This document shows, piece by piece, positions 16,083-25,894 of a stretch of 39,125 nt of DNA (position 1 is the stretch's first letter; each line of letters begins with the position of its first letter). A program made the position numbers and the translations under genes. This stretch comes from an uncultured Lachnospiraceae bacterium (GTDB lineage: Bacteria; Bacillota_A; Clostridia; Lachnospirales; Lachnospiraceae): the NCBI GenBank assembly GCA_905207905.1, contig CAJLNC010000016.1, positions 1 through 39,125 of the forward strand, in the 5' to 3' direction. The notes under the pieces are model-generated. The model was given only the letters and a program-made list of their open reading frames with translations, was not told the DNA's origin and did not search any database.

Positions 16083-17024
16083 TTATTGAAAAACTGCAAA
16101 CAATTCATTGACCGCTCTTCTTGAATCCACCTGTATGCAGTGTTCCACATAACGCCCAGGTATGGGATGCTCCCGCAGATCTGTCACCATCATTCCCCGG
16201 CAATAGGTTCCCTGACACTCTACTCTTGTAATCCGCTTCTGAGTAATCACTACGCTGGGATCTACTGCCACAATCATAGCCAGCGGGTCATGCAGTGGGC
16301 AACACTCCCGCATCCAGTTCTGCCGTCTGGCTCCTTTCATATAATAAATCAGCTCCTGCTGCACGAAGGAAAGGATTGGTCTGCACTCTTCCCTGCAATA
16401 TCTCAGTGCCATTTCCACATCCTTCTTATGGAGAATGGTCTTTAATGTCACATCCAATCCCACCATAGTCACCGGCCAAGAGGCCAAAAACACCAAATCT
16501 GCTGCCTCCGGATCTCCTCCTATATTCGCTTCTACTGAAGGCCCTACATTTCCAAAACCATTTACTGCACCTCCCATTCCTACGACCCGTTTTACCTTTG
16601 TACAGAAATCAGGATACTTTTTTAGTGTATTAGCAATGTTGGTCATTCTTCCTAAAGTTACCAGCACTGCTTCTCCCCCTTGTTCACAGGCTTTTTGATA
16701 CAGAAAATCCCTCACATCCATATCCTTTGGTTTCTGCTCTGACGGGGGAAGGAACACATTTCCCAATCCATTTTTCCCATGTATAAATTCCGGAAATTCT
16801 TCTGCTCCCCCATTCAAAGTTTCCTCTGCTCCGATGCAGACTGGAATCTCTCCCTCTCTTCCCGCCAGTTTTAAAATTCGCAGCGTATTATCTGCTCCCT
16901 GCTTAGCGCTCACATTGCCAGCTCCGGTAGAGATACCTATGATCTCCACATCTTTTCGGTATAACGCAAACAAAAGCGCTATAGAATCATCTACTCCTGT
17001 GTCACAGTCAATTAAAAGCTTCAT
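16083..17024 (-). CDS. Nucleoside hydrolase, inosine-uridine preferring type
   Basis: 313 residues, the normal length. The enzyme hydrolyses the N-glycosidic bond of ribonucleosides, releasing base and ribose. The Ca2+-binding signature is at the N-terminus (LIDCDTGVDDSIALLFAL), with the conserved Asn/Glu region (SVEANIGGDPEAADLVF) and the C-terminal HDPLAMIVAVDPSVV. GGGAGAAG precedes the ATG. The gene stands alone between the hydrogenase and glyA and presumably serves nucleoside salvage. The exact substrate range cannot be told from sequence. Confidence 0.93.
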   Translation of the reverse strand: MKLLIDCDTGVDDSIALLFALYRKDVEIIGISTGAGNVSAKQGADNTLRILKLAGREGEIPVCIGAEETLNGGAEEFPEFIHGKNGLGNVFLPPSEQKPKDMDVRDFLYQKACEQGGEAVLVTLGRMTNIANTLKKYPDFCTKVKRVVGMGGAVNGFGNVGPSVEANIGGDPEAADLVFLASWPVTMVGLDVTLKTILHKKDVEMALRYCREECRPILSFVQQELIYYMKGARRQNWMRECCPLHDPLAMIVAVDPSVVITQKRITRVECQGTYCRGMMVTDLREHPIPGRYVEHCIQVDSRRAVNELFAVFQ

Positions 17025-17154
17025 AAAACTGCTTCTCCCATCTACTACTACCTGATATTTACAGTTCCTATCTCATACAGCCAGCAAATCTCATGACTTG
17101 AGGCGTGTTGCCTTATGTACACGGATGCTAAAAATACTTCTTACTTTCCTAAGT

Positions 17155-17193
17155 AAAAAAGCGGGCTGGATCTTAAAATCAAAAATCCAGCCC
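17155..17193 (-). terminator. Intrinsic terminator after glyA
   Basis: On the - strand, GGGCTGGAT (17193-17185) pairs with ATCCAGCCC (17171-17163) and is followed by GCTTTTTT. It lies about 27 bases after the glyA stop. Confidence 0.92.
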
Positions 17194-17219
17194 CTCACTC
17201 TTGATCAGAATTCTAAATT

Positions 17220-18458
17220 TTATATCAAAGGATATTTATCCGTAAGACTCTTTACCAGTTCTCTTGCTTTCTCCGCCCCGGTTTCTCCTTCTTTCAGCAT
17301 CGTGGCAACCGCCTCTGCAATCACATCCATATCCTCCTCATTCATGCCTCTTGAAGTAACGGCAGGAGTCCCCAGACGTACGCCGCTGGTGACAAAGGCA
17401 GATCTGGGATCATTAGGAATGGTATTCTTATTGCAGGTAATGTTCACACTGTCCAGCAGATTCTCCACTTCCTTGCCGCTTTTTCCCACATTGGTAAGAT
17501 CTACCAGCATCAAATGGTTGTCCGTACCTCCGGACACGATTTCGATTCCCCGTTTCATCAGCCCCTCGCAGAGAGCCTTGGCATTCTTCACAATATTTTC
17601 CTGGTATGTCTTATATTCCGGGGTCATAGCCTCCTTAAAGCACACTGCTTTGGCTGCAATCACATGCATCAGAGGGCCTCCCTGCGTTCCCGGGAAAATA
17701 GCCTTATTCAGATGATGCTCCTCTGCAAATTCCTTGCTGGAAAGAATCAAACCGCCTCTGGGGCCTCTCAGAGTCTTATGGGTGGTTGTCGTAGTCACAT
17801 GGGCATAAGGAATAGGGCTTTGATGGCAGCCGGCTGCCACAAGACCTGCAATATGAGCCATATCCACCATCAGGTAAGCGCCCACCTCATCTGCAATTTC
17901 CCTGAATTTCTTAAAATCAATGGTGCGGGCGTACGCGCTTGCCCCTGCCACGATCAGTTTGGGTCTGCACGCGATAGCGATTTCTCGAACCTTACCGTAG
18001 TCAATAAATCCCTCATCATTTACTCCATAGGCCACAGCCTTAAAGTAAGCTCCTGATAAATTGGCAGGGCTTCCATGGGTAAGATGCCCGCCATGAGCCA
18101 GATCCATGCCAAGAACGGTATCCCCTGGCTCCAAGAGGGCAAAAAATACGGCCATATTTGCCTGGGCACCGGAATGGGGCTGCACATTTGCATAGGTACA
18201 GCCAAAAATCTTCATCGCTCTGTCTCTGGCCAGATCCTCCACTACGTCTACGCACTGACAGCCGCCGTAATAACGCTTTCCCGGATAGCCCTCTGCGTAT
18301 TTGTTGGTCAGGGGACTCCCCATAGCAGCCATCACAGCCTTAGACACCCAGTTTTCTGATGCGATCAGCTCGATATGGCTGTTCTGCCGTTCTTCCTCTG
18401 CCACAATGGCATCCGCAATTTCAGGATCTGTTTTTCTGATTTCTTCCAGGGAATACAT
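17220..18458 (-). CDS. glyA: Serine hydroxymethyltransferase
   Basis: 412 residues from ATG 18456-18458 ([18 protein letters not shown]), which follows GGAGG by about eight bases; the frame stays open upstream to 18539, but that extension has no family match. The PLP enzyme interconverts serine and glycine with tetrahydrofolate, feeding one-carbon metabolism. Conserved blocks include [35 protein letters not shown], the PLP aspartate in [16 protein letters not shown] and the Schiff-base lysine in [15 protein letters not shown] (Lys228). It lies 56 bases downstream of the CPBP protease gene and may be read from the kinase operon, from its own promoter, or both. Confidence 0.97.
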   Translation of the reverse strand: MYSLEEIRKTDPEIADAIVAEEERQNSHIELIASENWVSKAVMAAMGSPLTNKYAEGYPGKRYYGGCQCVDVVEDLARDRAMKIFGCTYANVQPHSGAQANMAVFFALLEPGDTVLGMDLAHGGHLTHGSPANLSGAYFKAVAYGVNDEGFIDYGKVREIAIACRPKLIVAGASAYARTIDFKKFREIADEVGAYLMVDMAHIAGLVAAGCHQSPIPYAHVTTTTTHKTLRGPRGGLILSSKEFAEEHHLNKAIFPGTQGGPLMHVIAAKAVCFKEAMTPEYKTYQENIVKNAKALCEGLMKRGIEIVSGGTDNHLMLVDLTNVGKSGKEVENLLDSVNITCNKNTIPNDPRSAFVTSGVRLGTPAVTSRGMNEEDMDVIAEAVATMLKEGETGAEKARELVKSLTDKYPLI

Positions 18459-18514
18459 ACTTACAATCCTCCATCTTTTTATTTTTGCTTCTTGTCTTAA
18501 AAGCGCTCTGCCCT

Positions 18515-19180
18515 TTACGCTCCAAAATGCTCCGCCCATATGGATATCAGGTTTGCTCCCATGTGAAATACCATCGGCAATGCCAGACGTCCGCTTTTTT
18601 CGTAAAGAAGCTGCAAAAGAAAGGCCATCGGCAGCGCATAGACAGTCTGGATCAAATTTCCATGTCCTATGGCAAAAAGCAGGGACGCAATCACCATTGA
18701 CATCCCTATGGGAAAATCTTCTCTCAGCCGCTCATACAAAATTCCACGATAAAGAAGTTCTTCCATAAACGGCGCCAAACAGCCAGGCCCTAACAGCTGC
18801 GCCCAAAGAGCAGAGGCAAACAATCCTTCCTGAATCTCATTGGAAAAATGGTTTTTTAACCCTGCGGCCTCTATCAGGCCACTTCCTAAAATGGCTGCCA
18901 AAGCTCCAGTTAAAAACGCTGCTCCATAGCCCCAGGCCGGAATCTTCCGCTTCTTTGCCGAGGGCAAGTACTTTTTTCGATCCTCCTGCCAAAGCCTATA
19001 GAAAACCGGCAGAAGAAACGCTGCCGTAATGCCGGTAAGCAACGCCTGATCCAGCGTTTCCGGCCCTTTTCCACGCAACTGCTGCATTCCCACACCTGCT
19101 GCCGTCACAAAAAAGCTGACCGTCATATAAATAAGCAGCGGAGTCAAAATTCTGCCTGTTTTTTTTACAATCTCCTGCAT
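18515..19180 (-). CDS. CPBP-family intramembrane glutamic protease
   Basis: 221 residues with about six or seven hydrophobic segments. The CPBP/Abi motifs are complete: [14 protein letters not shown] (EExxxR, motif 1), [29 protein letters not shown] (motifs 2-3) and the terminal FHMGANL. The family includes CAAX-type prenyl proteases, bacteriocin-immunity proteins and factors that cleave membrane partners. Its ATG lies one base after the stop of the surface-protein gene, so the two are translationally coupled and may act together. A role in processing the surface protein or the kinase is inference. Confidence 0.9.
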   Translation of the reverse strand: MQEIVKKTGRILTPLLIYMTVSFFVTAAGVGMQQLRGKGPETLDQALLTGITAAFLLPVFYRLWQEDRKKYLPSAKKRKIPAWGYGAAFLTGALAAILGSGLIEAAGLKNHFSNEIQEGLFASALWAQLLGPGCLAPFMEELLYRGILYERLREDFPIGMSMVIASLLFAIGHGNLIQTVYALPMAFLLQLLYEKSGRLALPMVFHMGANLISIWAEHFGA

Positions 19181-19181
19181 C

Positions 19182-22055
19182 TTAGCGTTTCCTTTCTTTA
19201 TGGTTTATCCTACCATAAGAACCCCCAAAAGTCCACGTTTTCTTTCGGTAACGCCATATAATCCAGCGGCAGACAGCGAAGATTCCCAATCCTGCGCACA
19301 CGCAGACAACTGCCCATCTTCCACCGCTTTCCCCCAAAACATTTGCTTCTCCTGTCCTGTCTCCATCCTGATACATGGAAAAAAAAGCGGCGGTTCTCCA
19401 GGTGTTTTTTGTTTCCGGATTCTGATCGTTTGCCCCTGCGCGGCTAAACATCCCCTTCTCCTCTCCTTTCCTTTCTCCTGTTACCAGAAAAGAAATCTCC
19501 TCCGTCCAAAATGAATTTCCGGCCTCATCCTCCACATAAATTCTCAAGTTCTGCCACTCTCTGTTCCCTTCTGCCTTCCACTTCACCAGTCCTCCCAGTT
19601 CCCTGATCTTCGCCCCATCAAAAATTTCCTTCTTTTCCCCATTCAGATAAATCTCCATTTTTTTTAGTTTGCCGTTATCTCTTGGCTCCAAAATAAGCCA
19701 CAGTTCCTCCGTCTGATAAATCTTCTGATCCTCTGCTCCCACAATCAAACATTCCGGCGCTGACCGATCGATTACAAACCGCACGGACTTTTCCTGCGTC
19801 TGAGTATCCTGACTGTTCCTGGCTCTGTCCTTAGACAAAAGCAGCACCTCATACGTTCCTTCTTCCTTAAACACATTCGGCGAAATCTCATACCGATACT
19901 GTTTCCAGCTCTCCTTTTCTCCCTTTCGCTCTCTGATATAATCTTTTCCCTGCTGCAATTCCAGTAATTCTCCATTGCGGCTGCAAAGAATCTGCACTTC
20001 CCCCACAAAGTCAATATTATTTTCCAAAAATACAACCGGAAATGCCTCACTGTGATACACTGACTGAAGCTTTTGTCCTGTCTCTGTCTCAAGATCATAC
20101 ACAGAACCAAAGCGATTCACTGAAAAGGTAAAGGTTTCCAAAGACTCATTTCCAGCCTGATCCCTGGCAGCGACCGCTACCGTATACACATCGTCAAAGG
20201 CCTTTTCATACGGAAAATCTGCAAAATACAGAGCGCCTCCCATTTGGCCATCCTCCTGTTTTAAAACAGAGGGCGCCCTCCCGCCGTTGGCTCCGGAAAA
20301 CTGTACCGTCAGGGATCCCTTCTCATAATGGTGATCACTGCAGGAAACCGTCAGCGCCGCCTCCTGGCTATTGGCACTATTGGGGCGGATACCCTGAAAC
20401 AGAAACTGAGGAGCAGTTGTATCCACCACGATCATCCCGCTTTTCGCAACAGCCCGGTTGCCGGTATGATCCTCCGTTTTTACATAAACCGTATAGGAGC
20501 CTTCCCGGGACAGCTGAAAAGCAGTTCCCTCCCTGCAGTCCTGCCATCCTCCCTGGATAGCCCCGGACAGAACTGCCTCTCTACTGGCAAAAATAAAATA
20601 TTCTGCGCTTTTTATCCCGCTTTTTCCATCCTCCGGAATTCCAATCTCTACTGTCACAGGCTGATTGCTGTAATAGCTTTCCCGCTCATCTCCTGCTCCC
20701 TGTATACGAATTTCCCCAACCGGAACCTGCTCGTCTATCCGATAAGCAATCTGAGCATTTTCAGAATCTGCCAGGATTTCTCCATTCTCATTTCTTCTTT
20801 TTAAAGAAAAGGAAAAAACTCCGTCCTGCCACAGCGCTCCGCTTGCTGCGCCCTCCGAATAGCCGCTGCCTTCCAGGACGGACACTTCAAGAGAGGTTCC
20901 CCTGCGTACCCACAATGTCCCATCTGCAGAATAGCCAAACTGTCCCGCCTGATCTCTGATCTCATAATCTCGTCCCAAAACCGCCTGGTTTTGCACAATT
21001 TTTAAATCCCCTTTTTTATATTCTCCCTGTCCGGGAAATACGTAATTTTCCGTAGGATTTCCCAGTATTTTCCCTTTCTTATCCCGTTGAAGAACCAATG
21101 CGCCTCCATAATTTTTCTGTGCTCCCTGTTCGTAAATCTCACTCCACTGGCTTACTTTTCCAGCATCCAGACACACCCTTGGCATCTGAAATCCCTTTGG
21201 TATCTTCTCCTCTCCTTTTTGATTTTTTATAAATCCTTCCACCTGCACTTCTCCCAAAAGGTGGATATATTCCATAGCAGCCGGATAGCCGTAAACCTTC
21301 CATCCATCCGGCACCGTCACCGTCAGTTGTTTTGGCAAAACCTGAACCGTAAGGTCTGCCTCCTCCACCTGAATCTGATACCTTGTCTCCTGACCACTGA
21401 TCCAAAAACGATAGTTCACCTTCTGTTTCCCTGCACTGCTTCCTTCCAGGTGCGCCTCATACTTCAGCAAATCCCTATCTTCCTGCCTCAGCCCTTCCGT
21501 CTTGTACACCAGAGAAATCTGATCCGTTCCGTCATAGATCCGTCCTCCTGCTGGAATCTCAGCCTGTATATTCTTAACGGTGACCACCGAAGGTACTGGC
21601 TCTGTCTGTGTTTCTGTTTCCTCAGGTTCTGAGCTTGACTCCGGTTCTATTGGAGGCTCCGTTCCTGGTTCCGGCTCGCTCTCCGTTTCAGTCTCCGGCA
21701 GCGGCTCTGGCTCTGAAAGCTCTGAGCTTGACTCCGCTTCTGTTGGCGGCTCCGGCTCCATTCCTGGTTCCAGTTCTGTTCCTGGCTCGCTCTCTATTTT
21801 TTGCTCCGGTTGGTTTCCCGGTTCGCTTTCAGTTTCACTTTCTGACTCACTTTCTCTTTGTTCTTTTGGCTCCTTTTTTATATCAAAAACCTCCGGCATT
21901 TCTGAATACTTCCCTCCGGCTTCCAGTATTTTTCCTCCGGCTTCTGCCTCAGAAGCTCTGACCCCCTTTCCATATTCCACATAGTTCCCCGCCAAAAATA
22001 AAGATAAAACCAGAACTACGGCTGCTATCCTCCAATAATAATTTCTCTTCCTCAT
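19182..22055 (-). CDS. Large Ig-like surface protein with an acidic Pro/Ser/Glu linker and C-terminal anchor
   Basis: 957 residues. A signal peptide or anchor (RIAAVVLVLSLFLAGNYVEYG, residues ~9-29) is followed by a low-complexity linker (~63-160) of Glu, Ser, Pro and Thr with a period of about 31 residues. Several beta-rich Ig-like modules follow, recognisable by VVDTTAPQFLFQG, VIDRSAPECLIVGA and VEDEAGNSFW. A membrane segment (WAVVCVCAGLGIFAVCRWIIW, near residue 920) and a basic tail end the protein; there is no LPxTG motif. The start overlaps the kinase stop (ATGA). I do not recognise a named family for the whole protein. Adhesion or envelope sensing is a guess from architecture. Confidence 0.8.
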   Translation of the reverse strand: MRKRNYYWRIAAVVLVLSLFLAGNYVEYGKGVRASEAEAGGKILEAGGKYSEMPEVFDIKKEPKEQRESESESETESEPGNQPEQKIESEPGTELEPGMEPEPPTEAESSSELSEPEPLPETETESEPEPGTEPPIEPESSSEPEETETQTEPVPSVVTVKNIQAEIPAGGRIYDGTDQISLVYKTEGLRQEDRDLLKYEAHLEGSSAGKQKVNYRFWISGQETRYQIQVEEADLTVQVLPKQLTVTVPDGWKVYGYPAAMEYIHLLGEVQVEGFIKNQKGEEKIPKGFQMPRVCLDAGKVSQWSEIYEQGAQKNYGGALVLQRDKKGKILGNPTENYVFPGQGEYKKGDLKIVQNQAVLGRDYEIRDQAGQFGYSADGTLWVRRGTSLEVSVLEGSGYSEGAASGALWQDGVFSFSLKRRNENGEILADSENAQIAYRIDEQVPVGEIRIQGAGDERESYYSNQPVTVEIGIPEDGKSGIKSAEYFIFASREAVLSGAIQGGWQDCREGTAFQLSREGSYTVYVKTEDHTGNRAVAKSGMIVVDTTAPQFLFQGIRPNSANSQEAALTVSCSDHHYEKGSLTVQFSGANGGRAPSVLKQEDGQMGGALYFADFPYEKAFDDVYTVAVAARDQAGNESLETFTFSVNRFGSVYDLETETGQKLQSVYHSEAFPVVFLENNIDFVGEVQILCSRNGELLELQQGKDYIRERKGEKESWKQYRYEISPNVFKEEGTYEVLLLSKDRARNSQDTQTQEKSVRFVIDRSAPECLIVGAEDQKIYQTEELWLILEPRDNGKLKKMEIYLNGEKKEIFDGAKIRELGGLVKWKAEGNREWQNLRIYVEDEAGNSFWTEEISFLVTGERKGEEKGMFSRAGANDQNPETKNTWRTAAFFSMYQDGDRTGEANVLGESGGRWAVVCVCAGLGIFAVCRWIIWRYRKKTWTFGGSYGRINHKERKR
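21624..21850 (-). repeat. Degenerate tandem repeat encoding the Pro/Ser/Glu linker
   Basis: GAGCTTGACT recurs at 21631 and 21724, and the sequence around it (TCTGAGCTTGACTCCG, then GGCTCC...CCTGGTTCC) is repeated with a period of 93 bp, or 31 residues. On the + strand it reads as Ser/Gly/Val-rich open frames that are artefacts of composition. Confidence 0.75.
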
Positions 22056-23764
22056 AAGCCCGCTCCTTTCTTCCCTTCCGGACTATTTCCTGCCCTTATT
22101 TCGTTTCTCTGCTCCTGTGTCTCTCTGACCTCACCTTTTTCTAAATTTTGCTCCACCTCCTCTGCGGTCTTTCCCATCTGGCAGATTTCCTCCAGAATCT
22201 TTTGTCCGAATTTTGTACCCTCCTCCCGTCCTGCCAACATCTCAGCCTGATCTAATATCCAATTTCTTCTATTTCTCAGATCCCGTTTGGAAATCCCCGT
22301 ATTCCACAGATCTTCTGTTAAAAACAAAAGCTGATTCATGCTCTCCTTAAGAAAACGAAGCTGTATCCAAACCGTTTCTCCTGTCAATAGTTCCTCTTCC
22401 GTAAGCCTGGTCAAGTTCTCCCAATATTCTTTTGCCAGAATCTCCTGTTCGTCCCTCTTTTCCCCATTTGCAAAACGTTCGTAATAACTTCCCAAATGGG
22501 AAAAAATCTCTGCCTGAGCCGTCCAAGGTTCTATTCTTTCCTCTCCTTCTACCATTTTCCCTGCTTCCTCCGCCTTCCGAAACCAACCGGTTCCCACCTG
22601 GCGCCCCTGATCTCCCTCCAGATCATACCAGCATATAACCCCCATCCGCGCAGCTACTGCACCATATTCTTCCGGATGTTCTGAAAGCAGTTCTTCATAG
22701 CTTTTCGACTGCCCAAGAGGAATAGTATGAAGCAAAAGGCGAAAAAAGGTTTCCTCCTCTTTTGTAAACACTCCGTCCTGATCTGCCTGTTCCAGATACT
22801 GAAGATAGCTCTCCCGCCTGCATGGATCCATAAAAACTGCCCGCCTGTAATAATCCAGGCTCTCCTCCCGGGAAACGCAAAGTGCCTCCTGAAGCAGCCT
22901 TTCATAATCCCAGTCCTGTTCCACATAGAAAGCAAATTCCTTAGGAAGCTCTCTGACCGCCAGCCCCAATGATAAAATCAGCATCAGAAGCGCTCCCAAC
23001 GCTTTTTTGCGCTGACCTTCAAAATCATAGCTTCTTTTTAACTGTATCAGCTCTTTCTGCAGTTTTCGGCTGGTTTCGTATCGCTGTTCCTTTTCCTGAC
23101 AAAGGCATTTTTTAATAATCTCTCCCAATTTTTCCGGACATCCTGGAATCTTTGCTTTTTTTAAAGACAGAGAATATTGTTTTCCGGAAATCAGATAATA
23201 AAGAGTCGCCCCCAGCCCGTACACATCTGTCCTCCCATCTACTTTTTCCGTCAAATCGAATTGTTCAGGAGCCGCAAATCCTTCGGTCCCATAGCGTCGT
23301 CTCTCCTCCTGACCAGTTTCTGTCCAGGCAGACCCGAAATCCACTAAAATCATCCTTCCATCTCTGCGGCAGATGATATTTGCCGGCTTCAGATCCAAAT
23401 GCCAAACCGCCTTAGCCCTCTCATGAAGATAAGTCAAAGCTCCGCCGATCTGTATCCCCACATCCAATACCTGCCTTGGCCCCAGATGTCCCTGATTCCT
23501 TATGATCTCCTCCAGATCATGTCCACCCACATACTCCATCACCAGGTAAAGGTATGCTTCATCCTCCAGCACATCCAATACCCGGGGTAAATTAGGATGA
23601 TGCAGCTTTTTCATGGCATTCAGCTCTCGAAAGCCCCCTCCATCCTGCTTTTTTTCAATGGCTTTGATCGCCCAGGGCTGTTCTGTCCGCAAATGCACGG
23701 CCAGCCACACACTTCCCTGACCGCCTTTTCCCAAAGGCTTTAAAACGCGATATCTGCCAGCCAA
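22052..23764 (-). CDS. Membrane-anchored Ser/Thr protein kinase, PASTA-less
   Basis: About 570 residues. Kinase domain ~5-240: G-loop LGKGGQGSVW (11-20), lysine in AIKAIEKK (Lys34), catalytic loop HLDLKPANII (His122, Asp124), DFG (142-144), and FAAPEQFD in place of APE. The usual HRD arginine is Leu, so it is a non-RD kinase. A membrane segment (ALGALLMLILSLGLAV, ~255-270) is followed by a helical, TPR-like part of about 300 residues; no PASTA repeats are seen. TTG 23764 after GGAG is used as start. The frame continues upstream without a stop and a CTG at 23782 after GGGGAGG, giving VAGEILAGRYRVL, is plausible. The coupled surface protein downstream suggests an envelope role. Confidence 0.87.
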   Translation of the reverse strand: MAGRYRVLKPLGKGGQGSVWLAVHLRTEQPWAIKAIEKKQDGGGFRELNAMKKLHHPNLPRVLDVLEDEAYLYLVMEYVGGHDLEEIIRNQGHLGPRQVLDVGIQIGGALTYLHERAKAVWHLDLKPANIICRRDGRMILVDFGSAWTETGQEERRRYGTEGFAAPEQFDLTEKVDGRTDVYGLGATLYYLISGKQYSLSLKKAKIPGCPEKLGEIIKKCLCQEKEQRYETSRKLQKELIQLKRSYDFEGQRKKALGALLMLILSLGLAVRELPKEFAFYVEQDWDYERLLQEALCVSREESLDYYRRAVFMDPCRRESYLQYLEQADQDGVFTKEEETFFRLLLHTIPLGQSKSYEELLSEHPEEYGAVAARMGVICWYDLEGDQGRQVGTGWFRKAEEAGKMVEGEERIEPWTAQAEIFSHLGSYYERFANGEKRDEQEILAKEYWENLTRLTEEELLTGETVWIQLRFLKESMNQLLFLTEDLWNTGISKRDLRNRRNWILDQAEMLAGREEGTKFGQKILEEICQMGKTAEEVEQNLEKGEVRETQEQRNEIRAGNSPEGKKGAGL

Positions 23765-24103
23765 TATCTCTCCTGCAACCAGTATGCCTCCCCTCCTTAA
23801 CAGACAGAAAGAACCTCCCGCCGCATTTTACTGCCCCCGGAAATAAACTTCCTTCTGTACTTTTCTGTTCCGCTCTTTCTCTTTGCTTTTTCTGTTTGTT
23901 TTTACCTGTATCTTTCCGGTGCCGGCTCTCTATTGTTCGTTTTTTTAATCTGTTTGAAAAACCGGGCGAACGCCCACGAATTACTGAAATGATAAAATAG
24001 TGCTGACTTCTTTTTGGGTTTCCATTGCCATCCGCTTACAAAAGACAATATTCCACTTTACTCTTTGCTAATTTATATCCCACAAAATTATTCCTATGTG
24101 ATT

Positions 24104-24131
24104 ATTATAATCGTTTTGAGATGTTTGTCAA
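24104..24131 (-). promoter_or_regulatory. Near-consensus sigma-A promoter for the kinase operon
   Basis: On the - strand, a perfect TTGACA (24131-24126) and a perfect TATAAT (24109-24104) are separated by 16 bases. The first gene downstream is the kinase at 23764. Confidence 0.85.
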
Positions 24132-24190
24132 GAGGTTTCTCATGATTTCAACTCAAGTGCTCTGAAGCAAACTCACGAAAATAAAAACAT

Positions 24191-24226
24191 TAAAAAAGCA
24201 GCAACTATTATAAGAATAATTACCGC
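24191..24226 (-). terminator. Intrinsic terminator of the 15-gene sugar cluster
   Basis: On the - strand, GCGGTAATTATT (24226-24215), loop CTTAT, AATAGTTGCTGC (24209-24198): a 12-bp stem with three G-U pairs, followed by TTTTTTA. It begins 12 bases after the stop of the hydrolase gene. Confidence 0.85.
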
Positions 24227-24237
24227 TTTTTGCCTTT

Positions 24238-25047
24238 TCAAATTTTCATTTCTTGTATAACCTGATTGATTCCTTTTTTATGTCCTTCACTGTCCTTATC
24301 TTTATCTGGTATTTCAAAAAATCGAGATCCAGAAATTAATGTATGTATCCGCTCTCCAAACTCAAATGGATGGCACAAATCATTCCGATTTGCTACAATA
24401 TACACCGGCATTTTTATGCTGCGTATCTGTTCAACAGACTTCACAGGTGCTTTTTCTGGCAAAATCAAATATTTCTGCCAATCTTTCAAACAGCTGGAAT
24501 CCTGAAATGTCCTGATAAATGCATTTTGAGTATATAGTGAAGCTGCCGCTACCACGTTCCAGCCCTCTGTCTGATAAAACGCATCCAGTCCCCCTTTCTG
24601 CAAACATTTCCCAAGATCTGCATACGCAAGCCGCGTCTGTTCCGGCATAGAAGTTTCCACCCAGGCATTCCTTATCAGCAGAAGCTTTTCCACCCGTTCC
24701 GGATAACGGACTGCTAAATTCAAACATACTGCAGCTCCCATAGAGATTCCTGCAAAACAGGCCCGCTTGATCTTCAATTCTTCCATAAGAGCCACCACAT
24801 CATCAGCCAAATGTTCAAAATCAAAGTGCTCCCAATCTGCGTCACTATTCCCATGGCCTTGTTGGTTTGGAACGATCAGTTGAATCCCTTCCTGGGGTTC
24901 ATAGATTTTTCTGATCTGCTCAATACCTCCTCCCATTCCATGAAGAAAAAAAAGAGGACTGCCCTTTCCCCAGACTTCGTATTCTATTTTCCGGTCGTTG
25001 TGAACAAATTGCCTTTTGCTGCTTTTATCTGTTTTCGCAATCACCAT
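24238..25047 (-). CDS. Alpha/beta-fold hydrolase
   Basis: 269 residues. The nucleophile serine lies in the elbow CFAGISMGAAV (~99); the acid is probably in VANRNDLCHPFEF and the histidine in SEGHKKGINQ. PLFFLHGMGGG carries the oxyanion loop. There is no signal peptide, so the enzyme is cytoplasmic. ATG 25045-25047 follows AGGAGAG and overlaps the preceding TIM-barrel gene by 23 bases, so it is part of the sugar operon. It could hydrolyse a lactone or ester formed in the pathway; the substrate is unknown. Confidence 0.87.
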   Translation of the reverse strand: MVIAKTDKSSKRQFVHNDRKIEYEVWGKGSPLFFLHGMGGGIEQIRKIYEPQEGIQLIVPNQQGHGNSDADWEHFDFEHLADDVVALMEELKIKRACFAGISMGAAVCLNLAVRYPERVEKLLLIRNAWVETSMPEQTRLAYADLGKCLQKGGLDAFYQTEGWNVVAAASLYTQNAFIRTFQDSSCLKDWQKYLILPEKAPVKSVEQIRSIKMPVYIVANRNDLCHPFEFGERIHTLISGSRFFEIPDKDKDSEGHKKGINQVIQEMKI

Positions 25048-25891
25048 TCTCTCCTCTTTCCTTCTGCATTACTTCTTTTAAAAATCTGCTGCTCTCAGGC
25101 ACCTGCGTTTCAGAAAGTCCGTGCATAATGAGCGGTCCCTGATACCCCCATTGATCCAATAAGCGAATATAGTGTGGAAAGTCCAAAATTCCCTGACCGG
25201 CTGCCACAAAATTCAAATCGCCATGGAAAGAAAAATCTTTTGCATGGGCAATCACAATATCCTTTCCCAGAAGGTCAAATGCTTCGTCTAAAACGTTCTG
25301 CATATCTCTTACCTGATCCGGACGAAACAGGTTTGCTCCATCCATAATGATCTTCAGTCTATCCCCCCCTGCCTGATCCAAATATTTTCTGGCACGAAGA
25401 GGCGTATTTACAATATTGCTTGCCTCTGTTTCCACTCCCAAAATTACATCGTACTCCTGTGCGTACTGCAAAATCTCATCCGTTGTACGCATTAAATCTT
25501 CCCAAGCGTTTTCTTTCAGATTGTCCTCATGCCAAGTCCATTTATCCTTTGGATGTTTTGATCCGGTACATAAGGTCACGACTGGAATGCCCAGAACCTT
25601 TGCTATTCTGCACTGTTCCCGAAACTGTCTGCATCCTGCCCTTCTCCGTTCCATATCCGGGTCAACCATATTGAAAGTTCCTGATAAAGCATCCAGACGG
25701 ATCTGGTAATTTTGCGTAACCTGACGTATCCGCTCCAGCTTCTCATCCTCCACATACTCCGGTAATGTATCAAGTCCTGCATTTGACAGATTAAACTGCG
25801 TATGAAAAATCCCATGCCCTGCCATTTTTTTACAAGTTTCTTCCAAATTTCTGGTCTCATAAGTTCGTGAAAATATCCCCAGTTCTCTCAT
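25025..25891 (-). CDS. Sugar phosphate isomerase/epimerase, TIM barrel (first of three)
   Basis: 288 residues of the xylose-isomerase-like (AP endonuclease 2) superfamily, which moves carbonyl groups or inverts centres on sugars with a divalent metal. Likely metal ligands: Glu in ILGVETEASN, Asp in KIIMDGANLF and His in IVIAHAKDF. The last strand, where a Glu is usual, reads LIMHGLSETQ, so the fourth ligand is unclear. It begins three bases after the oxidoreductase stop. Its closeness to a Gfo/Idh/MocA enzyme is a common pairing for keto-sugar conversion. Confidence 0.85.
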   Translation of the reverse strand: MRELGIFSRTYETRNLEETCKKMAGHGIFHTQFNLSNAGLDTLPEYVEDEKLERIRQVTQNYQIRLDALSGTFNMVDPDMERRRAGCRQFREQCRIAKVLGIPVVTLCTGSKHPKDKWTWHEDNLKENAWEDLMRTTDEILQYAQEYDVILGVETEASNIVNTPLRARKYLDQAGGDRLKIIMDGANLFRPDQVRDMQNVLDEAFDLLGKDIVIAHAKDFSFHGDLNFVAAGQGILDFPHYIRLLDQWGYQGPLIMHGLSETQVPESSRFLKEVMQKERGENGDCENR

Positions 25892-25894
25892 AAG

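Larger units (their letters stand above)
23765..24237. other. Long non-coding leader and boundary region upstream of the kinase
   Basis: Contains the kinase promoter (24104-24131), the sugar-operon terminator (24191-24226) and an untranslated leader of about 330 bases. In the leader a GGGC/GCCC hairpin followed by GGTTTTT (- strand, about 23956-23975) may be a weak attenuator; the rest is A-rich with no gene or known riboswitch core that I recognise. Confidence 0.6.

Noticed and set aside
21580..21984. Open + strand frame rich in Ser, Gly and Val, like a serine-repeat surface protein
   Set aside because: It is the antisense of the Glu/Ser/Pro linker of the 957-residue protein; composition alone keeps it open, and it has no ribosome-binding site or flanking domain.
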